Positions 53,315 through 64,000 of a DNA stretch of 64,000 nucleotides are shown here, in pieces. Positions within the stretch are counted from its first letter, which is position 1. Every line of letters begins with the position of its first letter. The DNA comes from Rapana venosa (Eukaryota; Mollusca; Gastropoda; Neogastropoda; Muricidae), in contig CM054167.1 of the NCBI GenBank assembly GCA_028751875.1, positions 29,776,806-29,840,805 of the forward strand. Reading direction: 5' to 3'. The translations under genes were made by a program, and so were the position numbers. Below the pieces are notes generated by a model. It made no database searches. It was not told the origin of the DNA and saw nothing but the letters and a program-made list of their open reading frames with translations.

Positions 53315-53485
53315 GAGATAGACACGGGACAACAGATACAGACAGAGAGAATGAATGAATGACTGAGTGAATGAATGAATGAATGAATGAATGAATGAAT
53401 GAATGAATGATGAATGAATGAATGAATGAATGAATGAATGAATGAATAAATGAATGAATGGATGAATGAATGAATGAATGAATGC
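53225..53485. repeat. (GA)n, (GACA)n and (GAAT)n microsatellites, copy D
   Basis: Clean counterpart of 45990-46240. Confidence 0.95.
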
Positions 53486-53689
53486 ATCATCTTAATTTTT
53501 CAAGGGTTATACATAAGCATTCACTTTTTTTTTCATCTGGCCCTTGCCCTGATTAGGAACTATCAAAACAAACACAAAAGAAATATTTTTTACAGCAAAA
53601 CAAAACAAAACAAAACGAACATAAACTAACCAGCCAACCAACCAAACAAAACCAAAACAAACCAAAAATTAAAATAATAACTCCCCACA

Positions 53690-53819
53690 AACACACACAC
53701 ACACACACACACTCACACACACACACACTCACACACACACACACACACACACAACACACACACACACACACACACTCACACAAAACAAACACACACACAC
53801 ACTCACACCCACACACACA

Positions 53820-53878
<59 letters not shown>

Positions 53879-54366
53879 CACACACACTCACTCGCTTTTT
53901 TTTTCTTTAGATAGATGGCTTGATGAAAAAAAGCAAATGCACTGCTTATTCAATGTACCATCTGAAAATAAAAGTTTGACTTTGACTTTGACTTTGACAC
54001 ACACACACACTCACACACACTCACTCACACACACTCACACACACACTCACACACTCACTCACACACACAACTCACACACACACTCACACACACACACACA
54101 CCACACACACACACAACACACACACACACACACACAACACACACACACCTCACACACACACACTCACCCCAACACACACACAACACATACACACTCACAC
54201 ACAGAGACACACACACACCTACCCACACACACACAAACACACTCACACACACAAACACACACACACTCACACATACAACACTACCACACACACACTCAAA
54301 CACACCACACACTCACGCACACACACTCACACAAAAACACACACTCACACACACAAACACACACAC
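53690..54366. repeat. CA and CACT microsatellites flanking a LINE/SINE tail, copy D
   Basis: CA and CACTCACA repeats at 53690-53885 and 54000-54366 surround the tail element. Confidence 0.93.
53890..53998 (+). mobile_element. LINE/SINE 3' tail with (GACTTT)n terminus, copy D
   Basis: TTCTTTAGATAGATGGCTTG, TTATTCAATGTACCATCTGA and AAATAAAAG then GACTTT hexamers. Cleanest copy of this tail. Confidence 0.75.
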
Positions 54367-54367
54367 A

Positions 54368-54590
54368 CCCTTCGGATGAGACTATAAACAAATGCCCCGT
54401 GTGCGAACGCACGCAGAACATCTTGCGCATACGTTAAATCCTGTTCCGCTTTTCGGAAGAGTAGGCCATTGTGTGCCGGTTGTGGAAACAGATGACAAAA
54501 TTGACAAAACCGCATACACACGGGGACTGGCCGGATGAAAAAAAAAGCACATAAGTGCTTATTCCATTATCCTCGATATAAAAGAAGAAA
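54368..54590 (+). mobile_element. SINE body, 5'-truncated at a CA tract, copy D
   Basis: Begins CCCTTCGGATGAGACTATAA immediately after CA repeats and continues to CCATTATCCTCGATATAAAA and an (AAAT)n tail. The 5' truncation point is identical in copy C. Confidence 0.87.
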
Positions 54591-54659
54591 TAAATAAATA
54601 AATGAATAAATAAATAAAAAACACACAACACAGACAACACACATACACACACACCACAG

Positions 54660-55065
54660 ACAATGCTTGACTATTTTAATGGACTAGACAATTTTGCTTA
54701 GCCCAAAAAAAAAAAAATCCAACAACCAGAGACTGACTCCTACTACATAGACATCAGGTTTCCACCGGTAAGCATCTACCCCAGTTTCCCTGTGGGACTA
54801 TCTTTGCATTGTCATCAACCATCCTATCGGTGGAAAGGGGGTTGGGGGGGGGGGGGGGTTGTGGAGGAGAAGGAGATGATGGGGAAATTTGGTGAAGGGG
54901 GGGATGGGGAGGGGTAGGGGGGTGGGGAGGGGGAGGGGGCAGGGAGGAGCGAGGAGAAAGTCAGAAAATAGGGAGATGGATCAGAAGGACACAGCCCGCT
55001 GGCAAAAGAGTCTACTGGTTACACTCTCGGGTTAGATTGCAGGGTCATGTAGTATCTTCTATAGA
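54660..55065. other. Complex spacer and G-rich block, copy D
   Basis: Complex sequence 54660-54835 (ACCAGAGACTGACTCCTACT, GGTTTCCACCGGTAAGCATC) conserved in copy C, then G-rich 54838-54950. No exon recognised, although the complex part would suit copy-specific primers. Confidence 0.5.
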
Positions 55066-55905
<840 letters not shown>

Positions 55906-55929
55906 AATTAATTTATTTAATTTTTATTT

Positions 55930-56345
55930 ATTCATTTATTTATACCACTTTAAGTCACGCAGATTTCTCTGCGTGAAATTCGGGCTGCTCTCCCCGGGAA
56001 GAGCGCGTCGCCACATGAGCAGCGCCACCCATTTTTCCCATTTCCTCTCTGCAGCTGTATTTGTTTCCCTATCAGAGTGGCTTTTTTCTACAGAATTTTG
56101 CCAGGGACAACTCTCCCGTTGCCGTGGGTTCTTTTACGTGCGCTAAATAATTATGTGTAACACACGGGACCTCCGTTTATCGTCTCATCCGATAGACTAG
56201 CGCCCAGACCACCACTCATGATCTAATGGATGGGGGAAAAATTTCGGATCCGAATGGGATTGGAACCACCCCAGACGTCCGACCCGAACTTTTCGCTTTC
56301 TAGACAGACGCGTTACCTCTAACCTCTAGACCACCGATCTACCTT
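55930..56345 (-). mobile_element. Fourth SINE family, tRNA-derived, full length
   Basis: Minus strand head: AGATCGGTGGTCTAGAGGTT (A box), with a B-box-like GGTTCCAATCCC about 60 bp on. The body has TCTATCGGATGAGACGATAA, a CGTAAAAGAACCCACGGCAA region, CGACGCGCTCTTCC and the end TTCACGCAGAGAAATCTGCG, followed by an (AAAT)n tail. Its head and body differ from the other families, but it shares the GGATGAGAC core. Confidence 0.78.
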
Positions 56346-56354
56346 TGGGAAAGC

Positions 56355-56640
56355 GAGTGCATGTGTGTGCACGCACACACATACACACATACACACACAC
56401 TCGCACACAACCCCCCCCCCCCACAACACACACACACACGCACGTTCCAAATCACCCAATGCACAAATCACACGTATTTGCTGAACTAAGCACTCACTTT
56501 GGAATTGCATCTAAAAGAAACACAATAACAACGACAATAACAACAACAATAAAATAACAACAACAACAGCAAATGTCAAACCAAAACAAAACAATAAAAA
56601 CACCATGCAAGAAAGCTTCAACTTCATCCTGTCCGAAAAC
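56355..56640. repeat. CA tract and (CAA)n A-rich sequence
   Basis: CA and C runs at 56370-56440, then ACAACAATAACAAC-type sequence. No gene recognised. Confidence 0.6.
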
Positions 56641-56654
56641 GCGCGCGTGCGCGC

Positions 56655-57110
56655 GCAAACACACACTCCCCCATGCACAACTATACATACATCCCCATAC
56701 AACATACAACATACTACATAAAACATACCCATAAACACACACCTGATCCCCTACCCAATGATCCCCATACACACACATAATCCCCTACCACACTCAAACC
56801 CCATACAACACATACTACCCATACACACACATACTCCCATACCACACTCCCATCCCCATCACAATACATCCCATACACACAAAATACATACCCTAACACA
56901 CATACTACCCATAACACACAACCCCCCAAACCCCCAACAACAACCATAACAAAAAACAAAACCCCATACACAAAGCATCCCTACCACCACGTACTTTACC
57001 CATACAAAAAAAAAATGCATACCCTACCACACACTCACTCCAAACCACACACATAAAACCCCACACCACACACAAAAACCCAACACACAACCAAAACCAA
57101 CATAATCTTT
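56655..57110. repeat. CCCATACACACA minisatellite
   Basis: Degenerate units of CATACCACACTC or CCCATACACACACAT over about 450 bp, with A runs late in the array. Confidence 0.75.
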
Positions 57111-57204
57111 GTCTTCCGCCGACGCTACAATATTCAACAACAAAAGTTATTTCTCGTCTACCTTTAATTCATTTTTGTAGAAATTGCTCAGCCCCCTATT
57201 GACT

Positions 57205-57420
57205 TAATTAAAAGTCCTTCGGATGGACAAAAACCCAAAGCCCCGTTGCGAACGCAGGGAAACATTTGCGCACACTTTTTAAACCCTGTTCCGCTTTTCG
57301 TAAGGTAGGTCATTGTGGCCGTTGGGAACAGATGACAGAATTTACAAAACCGCATAACACGGGGACTAATTAACAAAAATACATAATGTTTTTCCCAGTA
57401 TCCTCGTATACAAGAAAAAA
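57205..57420 (+). mobile_element. SINE body, headless and degraded
   Basis: AAAGTCCTTCGGATGGACAA, CCTGTTCCGCTTTTCG, GGAACAGATGACAGAATTTA, CAAAACCGCATAACACGGGG and a TATCCTCGTATACAAGAAAA tail. Confidence 0.75.
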
Positions 57421-57745
57421 TAAAAAATATAAAAGGGAGTGAACAAATTTCATAAAAAACCCCAAATAAATAAATTAAATAAAGACCATCCTTGCAAAGT
57501 TATAATTTAGGGGCATGTGTAGGGAGAGCGCGCACGTGTGCGTGTGTCGTGGTGGTGTGGTGGTCCCTGCTGCCGCTGTTTTTACATTTGAATTTGTTAA
57601 ACTAATTGTTATGGTTGTATGTGAGGGATTGGTTGAATGCAAGCGTTCTGATTTGTATTTTACAAGATGACGCTATAAAATTCCCCAATTAGTAAGTAGA
57701 TATATAGAGAGTAGTAGTAGTAGAGTATAGTAGTATTAGTAGTAT
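57421..57745. other. Spacer with dispersed CGTTCTGAT module and (AGT)n
   Basis: GGTTGAATGCAAGCGTTCTG then TTTTACAAGATGACGCTATA, a diverged reverse TATAGCGCT module, followed by TAG/AGT repeats at 57710-57760. Confidence 0.5.
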
Positions 57746-58335
57746 TAGTATAGTATAGGAGGAGGGGGAGGAGGAGGAGAGGGGGAGGAGGAGGGGGGAG
57801 GAGGAGGGCAACTCTCCATAAACACCACCCCCCCAATCACCACCACCCCCACCACCCCCACACCATCACCACCCCCTCATCCCCACACCATCACCACCAC
57901 CAATCCACCATCTCGCCACCCATCATCACCATACCACCCCACCAAAAACACCCCACCCCATCATCATCACCGTCATTCACCATCATCACCCCCTCCCCCA
58001 TACCGCCCAACCACCACAACCACCATCACCCCCCACATCCACCCCCCATCATCCCATCATCCCCACCATCACTACAACCCCCATCACCCCCACCACATCA
58101 CCACACCATCCCCAAAACACCACACCCCCATCCCATCATCCCCCAAAAAGACTATCCTTGCCCAGAAGAGCCAGTTATTGGAAAATGTGGGCAATAAAAG
58201 TTGGGGGGGGGGGGGGGGGGGAGAGGGGGGGGAGGGGGGAAGGGCAGAGCGGGAGAGGGACGGAGGGGGGATGAGAGGGAGATGGGGTGGGGGGGGGGGG
58301 GGGAGATCGGGGGGGGGGGGGGGGGTGGGGGAAGA
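57746..58335. repeat. GGA-, CCA/CAT- and G-rich low-complexity block
   Basis: GGAGGA tract 57755-57810, CACCAC/CATCAC-type sequence 57830-58140, then G-rich 58200-58330. No coding sequence supported. Confidence 0.85.
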
Positions 58336-58539
58336 GGGGCAGACAACTGCATGCTGGTACTGAGAAATGGGGTTGGGTGGCTTTTGATGCCAAGATGTGA
58401 TTTTTATTTCGATATAAATTAAATACTTTTTTTCTTTTTTTGTTTTTTTTCTTTTCTTTTTTTTTTTGGCAGGGCTCATTCCGAAATTTTAAATGAACTT
58501 CATCCGGGCCCAGGTCTGGCTGATTATGGTTTGCCCCTA

Positions 58540-58750
58540 CAGGGAGAGAGGAAGGGGGAAGAGAGAGATTGGGGGGGGGGGGAGAGAGAGGGGGGAGAGA
58601 GAGAGGGAGAGAGAAAGGAAACAGAGAGAGAGTGAGACAGACAGACCGCGGAGGGGGGGGGGGAAAAGAGAGAAGAAGAGAGAAAAGAGAGAGAGAGAGA
58701 GAAGAGAGAGAAGAGAGAGAGGAGAGAGGAGAGAGAGAGAGAGAAGAGTG
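58540..58750. repeat. GA microsatellite
   Basis: GA repeat with G runs. Arg/Glu frames are artefacts. A SINE-tail remnant (CTTCTTATCGAGGATAGGAA) follows at about 58818-58840. Confidence 0.88.
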
Positions 58751-58840
58751 CTTTTGTGTATGTGTTGTTGTGTTTTTTTAAAAATTTTTTTTTAATTTAT
58801 TTATTATTTTTGTTATTCTTCTTATCGAGGATAGGAATGT

Positions 58841-60235
58841 GTGAGTGTGTTGGTGTGTGGTGTTTTGGGTGTGGTTTATTTTGTGTGTGTGTGTGTGTTG
58901 TGTGTGTGTGTGTTTTTGGGTGTGTGTGTGGTTGTGTGTCTGTGTTGTGTGTGAGTGTGTTGTATGTGTGGTGTGGTGTGTGTGGGGTTTTATGTGTGTT
59001 GTTGTTTCTGTGCCTGTCTGTATCGCGTCAAAGTCTTGTGTCTAGGTGTGTGTGGTTGGTGTGTGTGTGGTGTGTGTGTGTTGTGGGGTGTGTGTGTGGT
59101 GGGTTGTGTGTTTGTGTGTGTGTGTGTGTCGGTAAATCCTTCCCCAAAGGGGTTTTTTGTTTTTTTACCTTCTTCCTTGAAAACATCCAAAAACATTTTT
59201 ACCCACCCCCCCACCCTCCCACCCCCCCAACAAAAAAAAAAACAACCAAAAACAACACAAAACCCCCCCCCCCCCCCCCCCCCCCACCCCCCAACCAACT
59301 CTACTCCCGCCTCTCTCTCACTCTCTTCCCTTTCCATTGGGGTTGTGTTTGGGGGGGGGGAGGGGTGGGGAGGGTTTTCCCTTTTTCTCCTCCTGTCTCT
59401 CTACCTCCCTCTTTCCCCCCACAACACCCCCCCCCCCCCACCCCCCCCAACCCCCCCCCCCCCCCTCCCCCCAACACTCAAAAACACCCTCTCCCCCCCC
59501 CCCCCCCACCCCCCCCACCCTTTTTCCCCTATCATTTTTTAAATAAATGAGGCCACTGCAAAAACCCCTTTTCCCAAAGGGAGAGAGACTGAGGTGTGTG
59601 TTGTGGGTCGTGTGTGTATGTGTGTGTGTGCGTGTGTGTTGGTGTGTTGTGTTGTGGTTGGGTGTATGTGGGTGTTGGGGGGGGTGAGTGATGTGTGTTT
59701 TGTGTGTGTGGTGTGTTGTTGGGTTGGGTGTGTGTTGTGTGAGTGTGTGGGTTTGTGGTGTGGTGTGTGTGGGTATGCGTGTTTGTGTGAGGTTGTGTTG
59801 TGAGGTGTGTGTGTGTGTGAGAGTGGGTGGGTGTGTTATGTGTGGGTGTGGTGTGGGGGGGGGGGGGGGTGGGGAGTGTTTGAGGTGCATGTGTGTGTGA
59901 GTGTGCATGTGTGTGTAGTGTGTTGTGTGGTGTTTGGGGGGCGTGTGTGTGTGTTGTGTGTGGAGTGTGTATGTTGGGGGTGTGTGGTGGGGGGGGGGGG
60001 GGGGTGTATGAGTGTTGTGTGTGTGTAGTGGAGTGGAGTGTGTGTGTGTGTGAGAGAGAGTGTGTGAGTGTGGTGGTTTTGTGTATGTGTGTGTTGTGTG
60101 TGAGGGGTGTGATTGTATGTGTGTGTGGTGTTGTGAGTGCGTGAGTGTGAGTATGTGTGGGGTTGTGTGGTGTGTGTGTGTGTTGTGTGTGTTGGTGTGT
60201 GTTGGTGTGTGTTGGTGGTTGGGGGTGTGTGTGTG
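58841..60235. repeat. GT-, C- and GT-rich simple repeats
   Basis: GT tract to 59135, C-rich 59195-59525 containing about 30 C at 59262-59285, then GT tract 59595-60235 with two G runs. No gene supported. Confidence 0.85.
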
Positions 60236-60243
60236 CTTGGATC

Positions 60244-60375
60244 AGGGGGGCGGGATAGCCCCAAATGGTTTTAAACCTTCGCTCGTATCTGACGAACCGG
60301 GGGTTTGAATCCCTTCAAGGGGGGTTTTTTCCCCTTGGAGTTAAACATCATGCAGTCTCCACTTCCCCCCAAAAA
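60244..60375 (+). mobile_element. SINE head fragment, main family
   Basis: GGGCGGGATAGCCCCAAATG, a B-box remnant in GGGTTTGAATCCC, then TTCCCCTTGGAGTTAAACAT and the GTCTCCACTT block. It stops at a run of A and C, where the reversed copy begins. Confidence 0.72.
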
Positions 60376-60387
60376 ACCCCAAAGTCT

Positions 60388-60570
60388 CTTAAAAAGCGGA
60401 CAGGATTTTAACGTGTGCGCAAGATTTCTGCGTGCGTTCGGCCAAAAGGGACCCCCCTCGGTTTTTTAGTCTCATCCGAAGGATTTTGGGGGGAGTGGAC
60501 GGCCTGATGTTAACCCAGAGAGAAAAACCCTTAGCGAGAATCGAACCCGGTTTGCGTTTTGAGAAGAGGG
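60388..60570 (-). mobile_element. SINE 5' part, main family, reversed
   Basis: AAAAAGCGGACAGGATTTTA, GTGTGCGCAAGATTTCTGCG, TTAGTCTCATCCGAAGGATT, TGATGTTAACCCAGAG and AATCGAACCCGG (reverse B box). With 60244-60375 it forms an inverted pair with heads pointing outward. Confidence 0.75.
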
Positions 60571-61000
60571 GTTTTTAAAAAAATTTTCCCCAGCACTAAA
60601 ATACCATCATTACAAAACTTCGCTCTTTTCTCCACACGGCATTCCTACAAACATTCAGTTTATTCGCCACAGCCCACAAATTTGCCACATCTGGTTCTAA
60701 TCCTGCTCAGTCTGTTCGTTTTTATAAGTCAGGCTTTTTTGTACCCAAAAAAATTAAGGGAAAGGGAAAAAGGGGACTGATAAAAAAAAAAAAATCGATA
60801 AAAAAAAAACGATAAATCGATAAAAATCGTAGAAAATTTTATAAAATTTTAACATTTACTGAAAACTTGGAGTTTTTTAAAAGAAAAGATATGAAAGGTA
60901 TTTTCGATTTTCAAGATCTGTATTGCATTTTAAAATAGAGTTTTGTCGTCAATAAAGTAACAGGTATTTATATTTAAGCACACCTTAAACCCTTTTACCC
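60571..61000. other. AT-rich spacer without recognised feature
   Basis: Contains AAATCGATAAAA-type repeats near 60795-60830. No exon or known repeat recognised. Confidence 0.4.
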
Positions 61001-61004
61001 TCAC

Positions 61005-61400
61005 AACACCACACACACAGAACCAAACACACACTACAACACACACTATCCACACCTCACAGACCACCTACCCCCACACCCACACCCCCCACCACACACT
61101 CACACCCAACACACACAAAACACACACACACAGACCTCACAAACCCCCCCCCCCACCACACACATCACAAACAAACACACAACAACACAAACACAAAACA
61201 ACCATACACACAAACACACCCCCCAACCCCACCCCCACACACACAACTACACATCACACACAAAACTACACACCCCACTACACTACACACACACTACACC
61301 AACACACCCATCCCCCCCCCCCCCCCCCCCCCCCCCACACATACTACACAACACACCACAAACTACATACACACTAAACGCACACCCAAAAAAGAAACAC
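61005..61400. repeat. CA-rich microsatellite region
   Basis: CA with C runs (about 61310-61336) directly before the first unit of the terminal tandem array. Confidence 0.85.
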
Positions 61401-61419
61401 CACACCCGGGAAACAACGC

Positions 61420-61875
61420 ATCCAGAAAGTGGCATATGGAGTTAATGGTCACATATCAAGAGCCCCGTGCCAAAAAAGTCTGTCTTCTGTTTCCCCCACT
61501 GTTTCACATCTGCAACTTGAACCCACACCTCACCTTCTGTCTAGGTCTCGTCTGTACCCCCCCCCTCTCTCGTCTTGCCTCCTCTCTGTCCCTCTGTTCT
61601 GAGTCTGTCGTCTCTCGCTCTTGTTGTCGTTTGTTTTCTGCCTTTGCTTTTGTTTGTTTTAAGTCTGTGTCGTCTGTCTGTCGTCTTCCCCTCTCGATCG
61701 CTCTTCTTTCTGTTCCTCTCTCTGTCTGTCTTCTTTTGCTCTTCTCTCTCCTCTCTCTCTCCTCTCTTCCCCTCTCTCCTCTCTCTCTCTCTTCTCTCTC
61801 TCTCCCCCCCTTTTCGGCTTTTTGTCGTTTTTCCATCGTCGTCGTCCATCTTTCTGTCTGTCTCTGTCTCTTATT

Positions 61876-61907
<32 letters not shown>

Positions 61908-62333
61908 TTCTCTCTTTCCTCTTGGTTTTTTTGTGGTACCCCCGGGAAGTGGGTTTAAGGGGAACGGTTTTTGTTTTTGCTGGGTTTTGTTTTATTTGTT
62001 TGGGATACACAGTCTTTTTTTAGGCATGATGTTGGAAATGCTTATGCAAAAATACATTATATGCATCCCCGGGGATTAGCCAAAATCTTACCAAAATTTT
62101 TTAATTTTTTTCACTTTAAATTTTTTCTTCAATATTTTGCCCCTCAAGTGTTTTGGCAAGGGCCCATGACATTTAAAAAATTTCAGAGTTCAGAGTTCAG
62201 AGTTTTCTCTCTCTCTCTCTCTTTATTTCCTCTCTCCCTCGAAGTCTCGGACGTCTCTCTCTTCTCTCTCTCTCTTCTCTCTCTCTCTCTCTCTTACTCT
62301 CTCTCTCCTCTCTCTCTCCTCTCTCTCTCTCTC

Positions 62334-62379
<46 letters not shown>

Positions 62380-62595
62380 TTTTGTTGCTATGTCCAGTCA
62401 GTGGGGTTGGGGGGGGGTGGCTTGGTCGATGTCAGTCGCTCTCCTCTCTCTCTCTCTATTTCTCTTTCTTCTCTATACACACCACGCAGATGCACACACA
62501 CACCACACACACACACACAACACACCACACTACACACACACACACACACACACACTACACCACACACACTACACACACACAAACACACACACACA

Positions 62596-62634
<39 letters not shown>

Positions 62635-63116
62635 ACACCACCCACCCACCCACCCCCCCCACACACACATACTACACACACACACACACACACTACACAC
62701 AACACACACCACACACAAGAGAAGAACACACCACACCAGAACCCAGCAATGTCATCCAGCAGAATCTGGGACAGTATGGAGTTAATGGTCACAGTCCAGT
62801 ACAAGAGCCAGTGCCAACAATTCGTCTGTCTGTATCCCACAACACTGTTCCCTCATCTGCAACTTGAACACCATCACCTCACTCTCTCTGTCCTAGGTCT
62901 CAGTCTCTTCTGTCTTCTCTCTCTCTGGTACTCTCTTGTCATGGGGGGTGTCTCTCTCTCTGTCCCTCTGTGTCGGTCTGTCTGACTCTCGTCATCTGTC
63001 TGTCTTGTTTGTTTGTCTGTCTGTCCTGTTTGTTTGTAATGTCTGTGTCTGTTCTGTCTGTCTGTCTGTCTCCTCTCTCACTCCCTCTCTCTCTCGCTCT
63101 GTCTCCTCTCTGTCTC

Positions 63117-63151
<35 letters not shown>

Positions 63152-63410
63152 CTCGTTCTGTCTCTCTCTGTCCGCTCTCTCTCCTCATCTTACTCCCCCT
63201 TTCTCTGGCAGTCCTGTCGTCTGTTTGTCCATCTGTCTGTCTGGTCCATCTTTCTGTCTGTCTCTGTCTCTCTATTTCACTCTCTCACTCTCTCTCAGGT
63301 CTCCTCTCTCTCTCTGTCTCTTTGTTGCTATGTCCAGTCAGTGGTTGGTGGCTTGGTCGATTTGGTCAGTCGCTCGCTCTCTCTCTATTTCTCTTTCTCT
63401 CTTCAACACA

Positions 63411-63443
<33 letters not shown>

Positions 63444-64000
63444 ACACACACACACACATACACCCACACACATTACACTACCACACCACCCTACACACTA
63501 TACACAAACACACACACCCACCCACCCCACACACACACTACACACATGACACTACACACACCCACACACACAAAGAAGACACAGCACACCAGGACAGCAA
63601 GCATCCAGCAGAAGTGGACAGTATGGAGTTAATGGTCACAGTCCAGTACAAGAGCCTACATGCCAAAAAAGTCTGTCTGTCTGTATCCACACACTGTTCC
63701 ATCTCTGCAACTTGAATAGCATCACCTCACTCTCTCTGTCTAGGTCCTCAGTCTCTTCTGTCTCTCTGTCTCTCTGTCGTCTGTCTCTCACTCTCTCTCT
63801 GTCCCCTCTCTCTGTCTTTCTCTCTTTCTCTCTCTCTTCCTTCTCTACTGTCTTTCTCTCTTTTCTCTCTCTTTCTCTCTCTCTCTCTGTAATTTCTCCA
63901 CTTTCTCCCTCTTTCTCTCACTTTCCTCTCTCTCTGTCCTCTATCTCTCTTTCTTCAGATCTCATCTCTCTCTGTCTGTCTCTTCTCTGTCTGCTTTCTT
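61420..64000. repeat. Kilobase-scale tandem array with CT and CA tracts
   Basis: The anchor ATGGAGTTAATGGTCACA occurs at about 61436, 62775 and 63622. Each is followed by AAGTCTGTCT-type sequence, CACTGTT..CATCTGCAACTTGAA, then CT-rich DNA and later TTGTTGCTATGTCCAGTCAG (62386, 63322) and a CA tract. Units measure about 1.34 kb and 0.85 kb, and the third runs off the window. The first holds about 280 bp (61930-62210) not seen in the second. Ser/Leu/Val and His/Thr frames are repeat translations. Confidence 0.82.

Noticed and set aside
61436..62023. 195-codon frame with membrane-like hydrophobic stretches
   Set aside because: CT-repeat translation (Ser/Leu/Val); overlapping frames are equally open and no start context or homology is evident.

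Overview
This window is metazoan nuclear DNA, almost certainly invertebrate and probably a mollusc such as a marine gastropod. It has split exons with GT/AG junctions, tRNA- and 5S-derived SINEs, decayed non-LTR retrotransposons, long CA/GT, GAA, GATA and GAAT microsatellites and many minisatellites. Nothing looks prokaryotic: there are no operons, no CRISPR array and no intact long ORF. The species call is an inference from repeat style, not from a marker gene. Most long open frames are translations of CA/GT or CT repeats, or of minisatellites whose unit is not a multiple of three.

The only recognisable host gene is POLR1B, the second-largest subunit of RNA polymerase I, on the minus strand and scattered over about 20 kb. 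In transcript order the exons are 32544-32301 (fork region with the LATGNL motif), 29679-29606 (CPVHTPDG), 27588-27384 (Rpa2 domain-4 type sequence), 14222-14048 (ends in NAIVAVIS) and 13197-13114 (GYDMEDA motif). Both the 5' and 3' parts of the gene lie outside the window or are unassembled, and the segment expected between 27384 and 14222 was not found. Several exons carry single frame breaks and one an in-frame TGA. In a sequence this noisy at homopolymers I read these mainly as consensus errors.

Two large direct duplications dominate the layout. Copy A (about 1-10034) and copy B (about 13433-21843) share the same succession of parts: a POLR1B exon, a CCCAGCATTCCACAG minisatellite, a foldback element, dispersed repeats, a 20-bp minisatellite interrupted by a SINE, a 24-bp minisatellite and AT-rich microsatellites. 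Copy C (about 41501-48595, starting at a 500-N gap) and copy D (about 48930-55905) are a second pair built from LINE fragments, SINEs and long microsatellites. In each pair one member looks cleaner, which fits uncollapsed haplotypes or misassembly at least as well as real tandem duplication.

Between and around these lie: 10-13 kb, a run of SINEs split by GT tracts; 22-28 kb, a GAA tract, a reverse-transcriptase LINE and the minisatellite next to the domain-4 exon; 28-41 kb, POLR1B introns and upstream flank with degraded repeats and poor consensus; 56-64 kb, SINEs, simple repeats and a kilobase-scale tandem array running off the end.

I found no convincing undescribed molecular system. The best leads are structural: minisatellites ending at two POLR1B 3' splice sites, SINE bodies carrying two different tRNA-like heads, a chimeric tRNA/5S SINE, and a (GAA)-tailed element arranged as a foldback.
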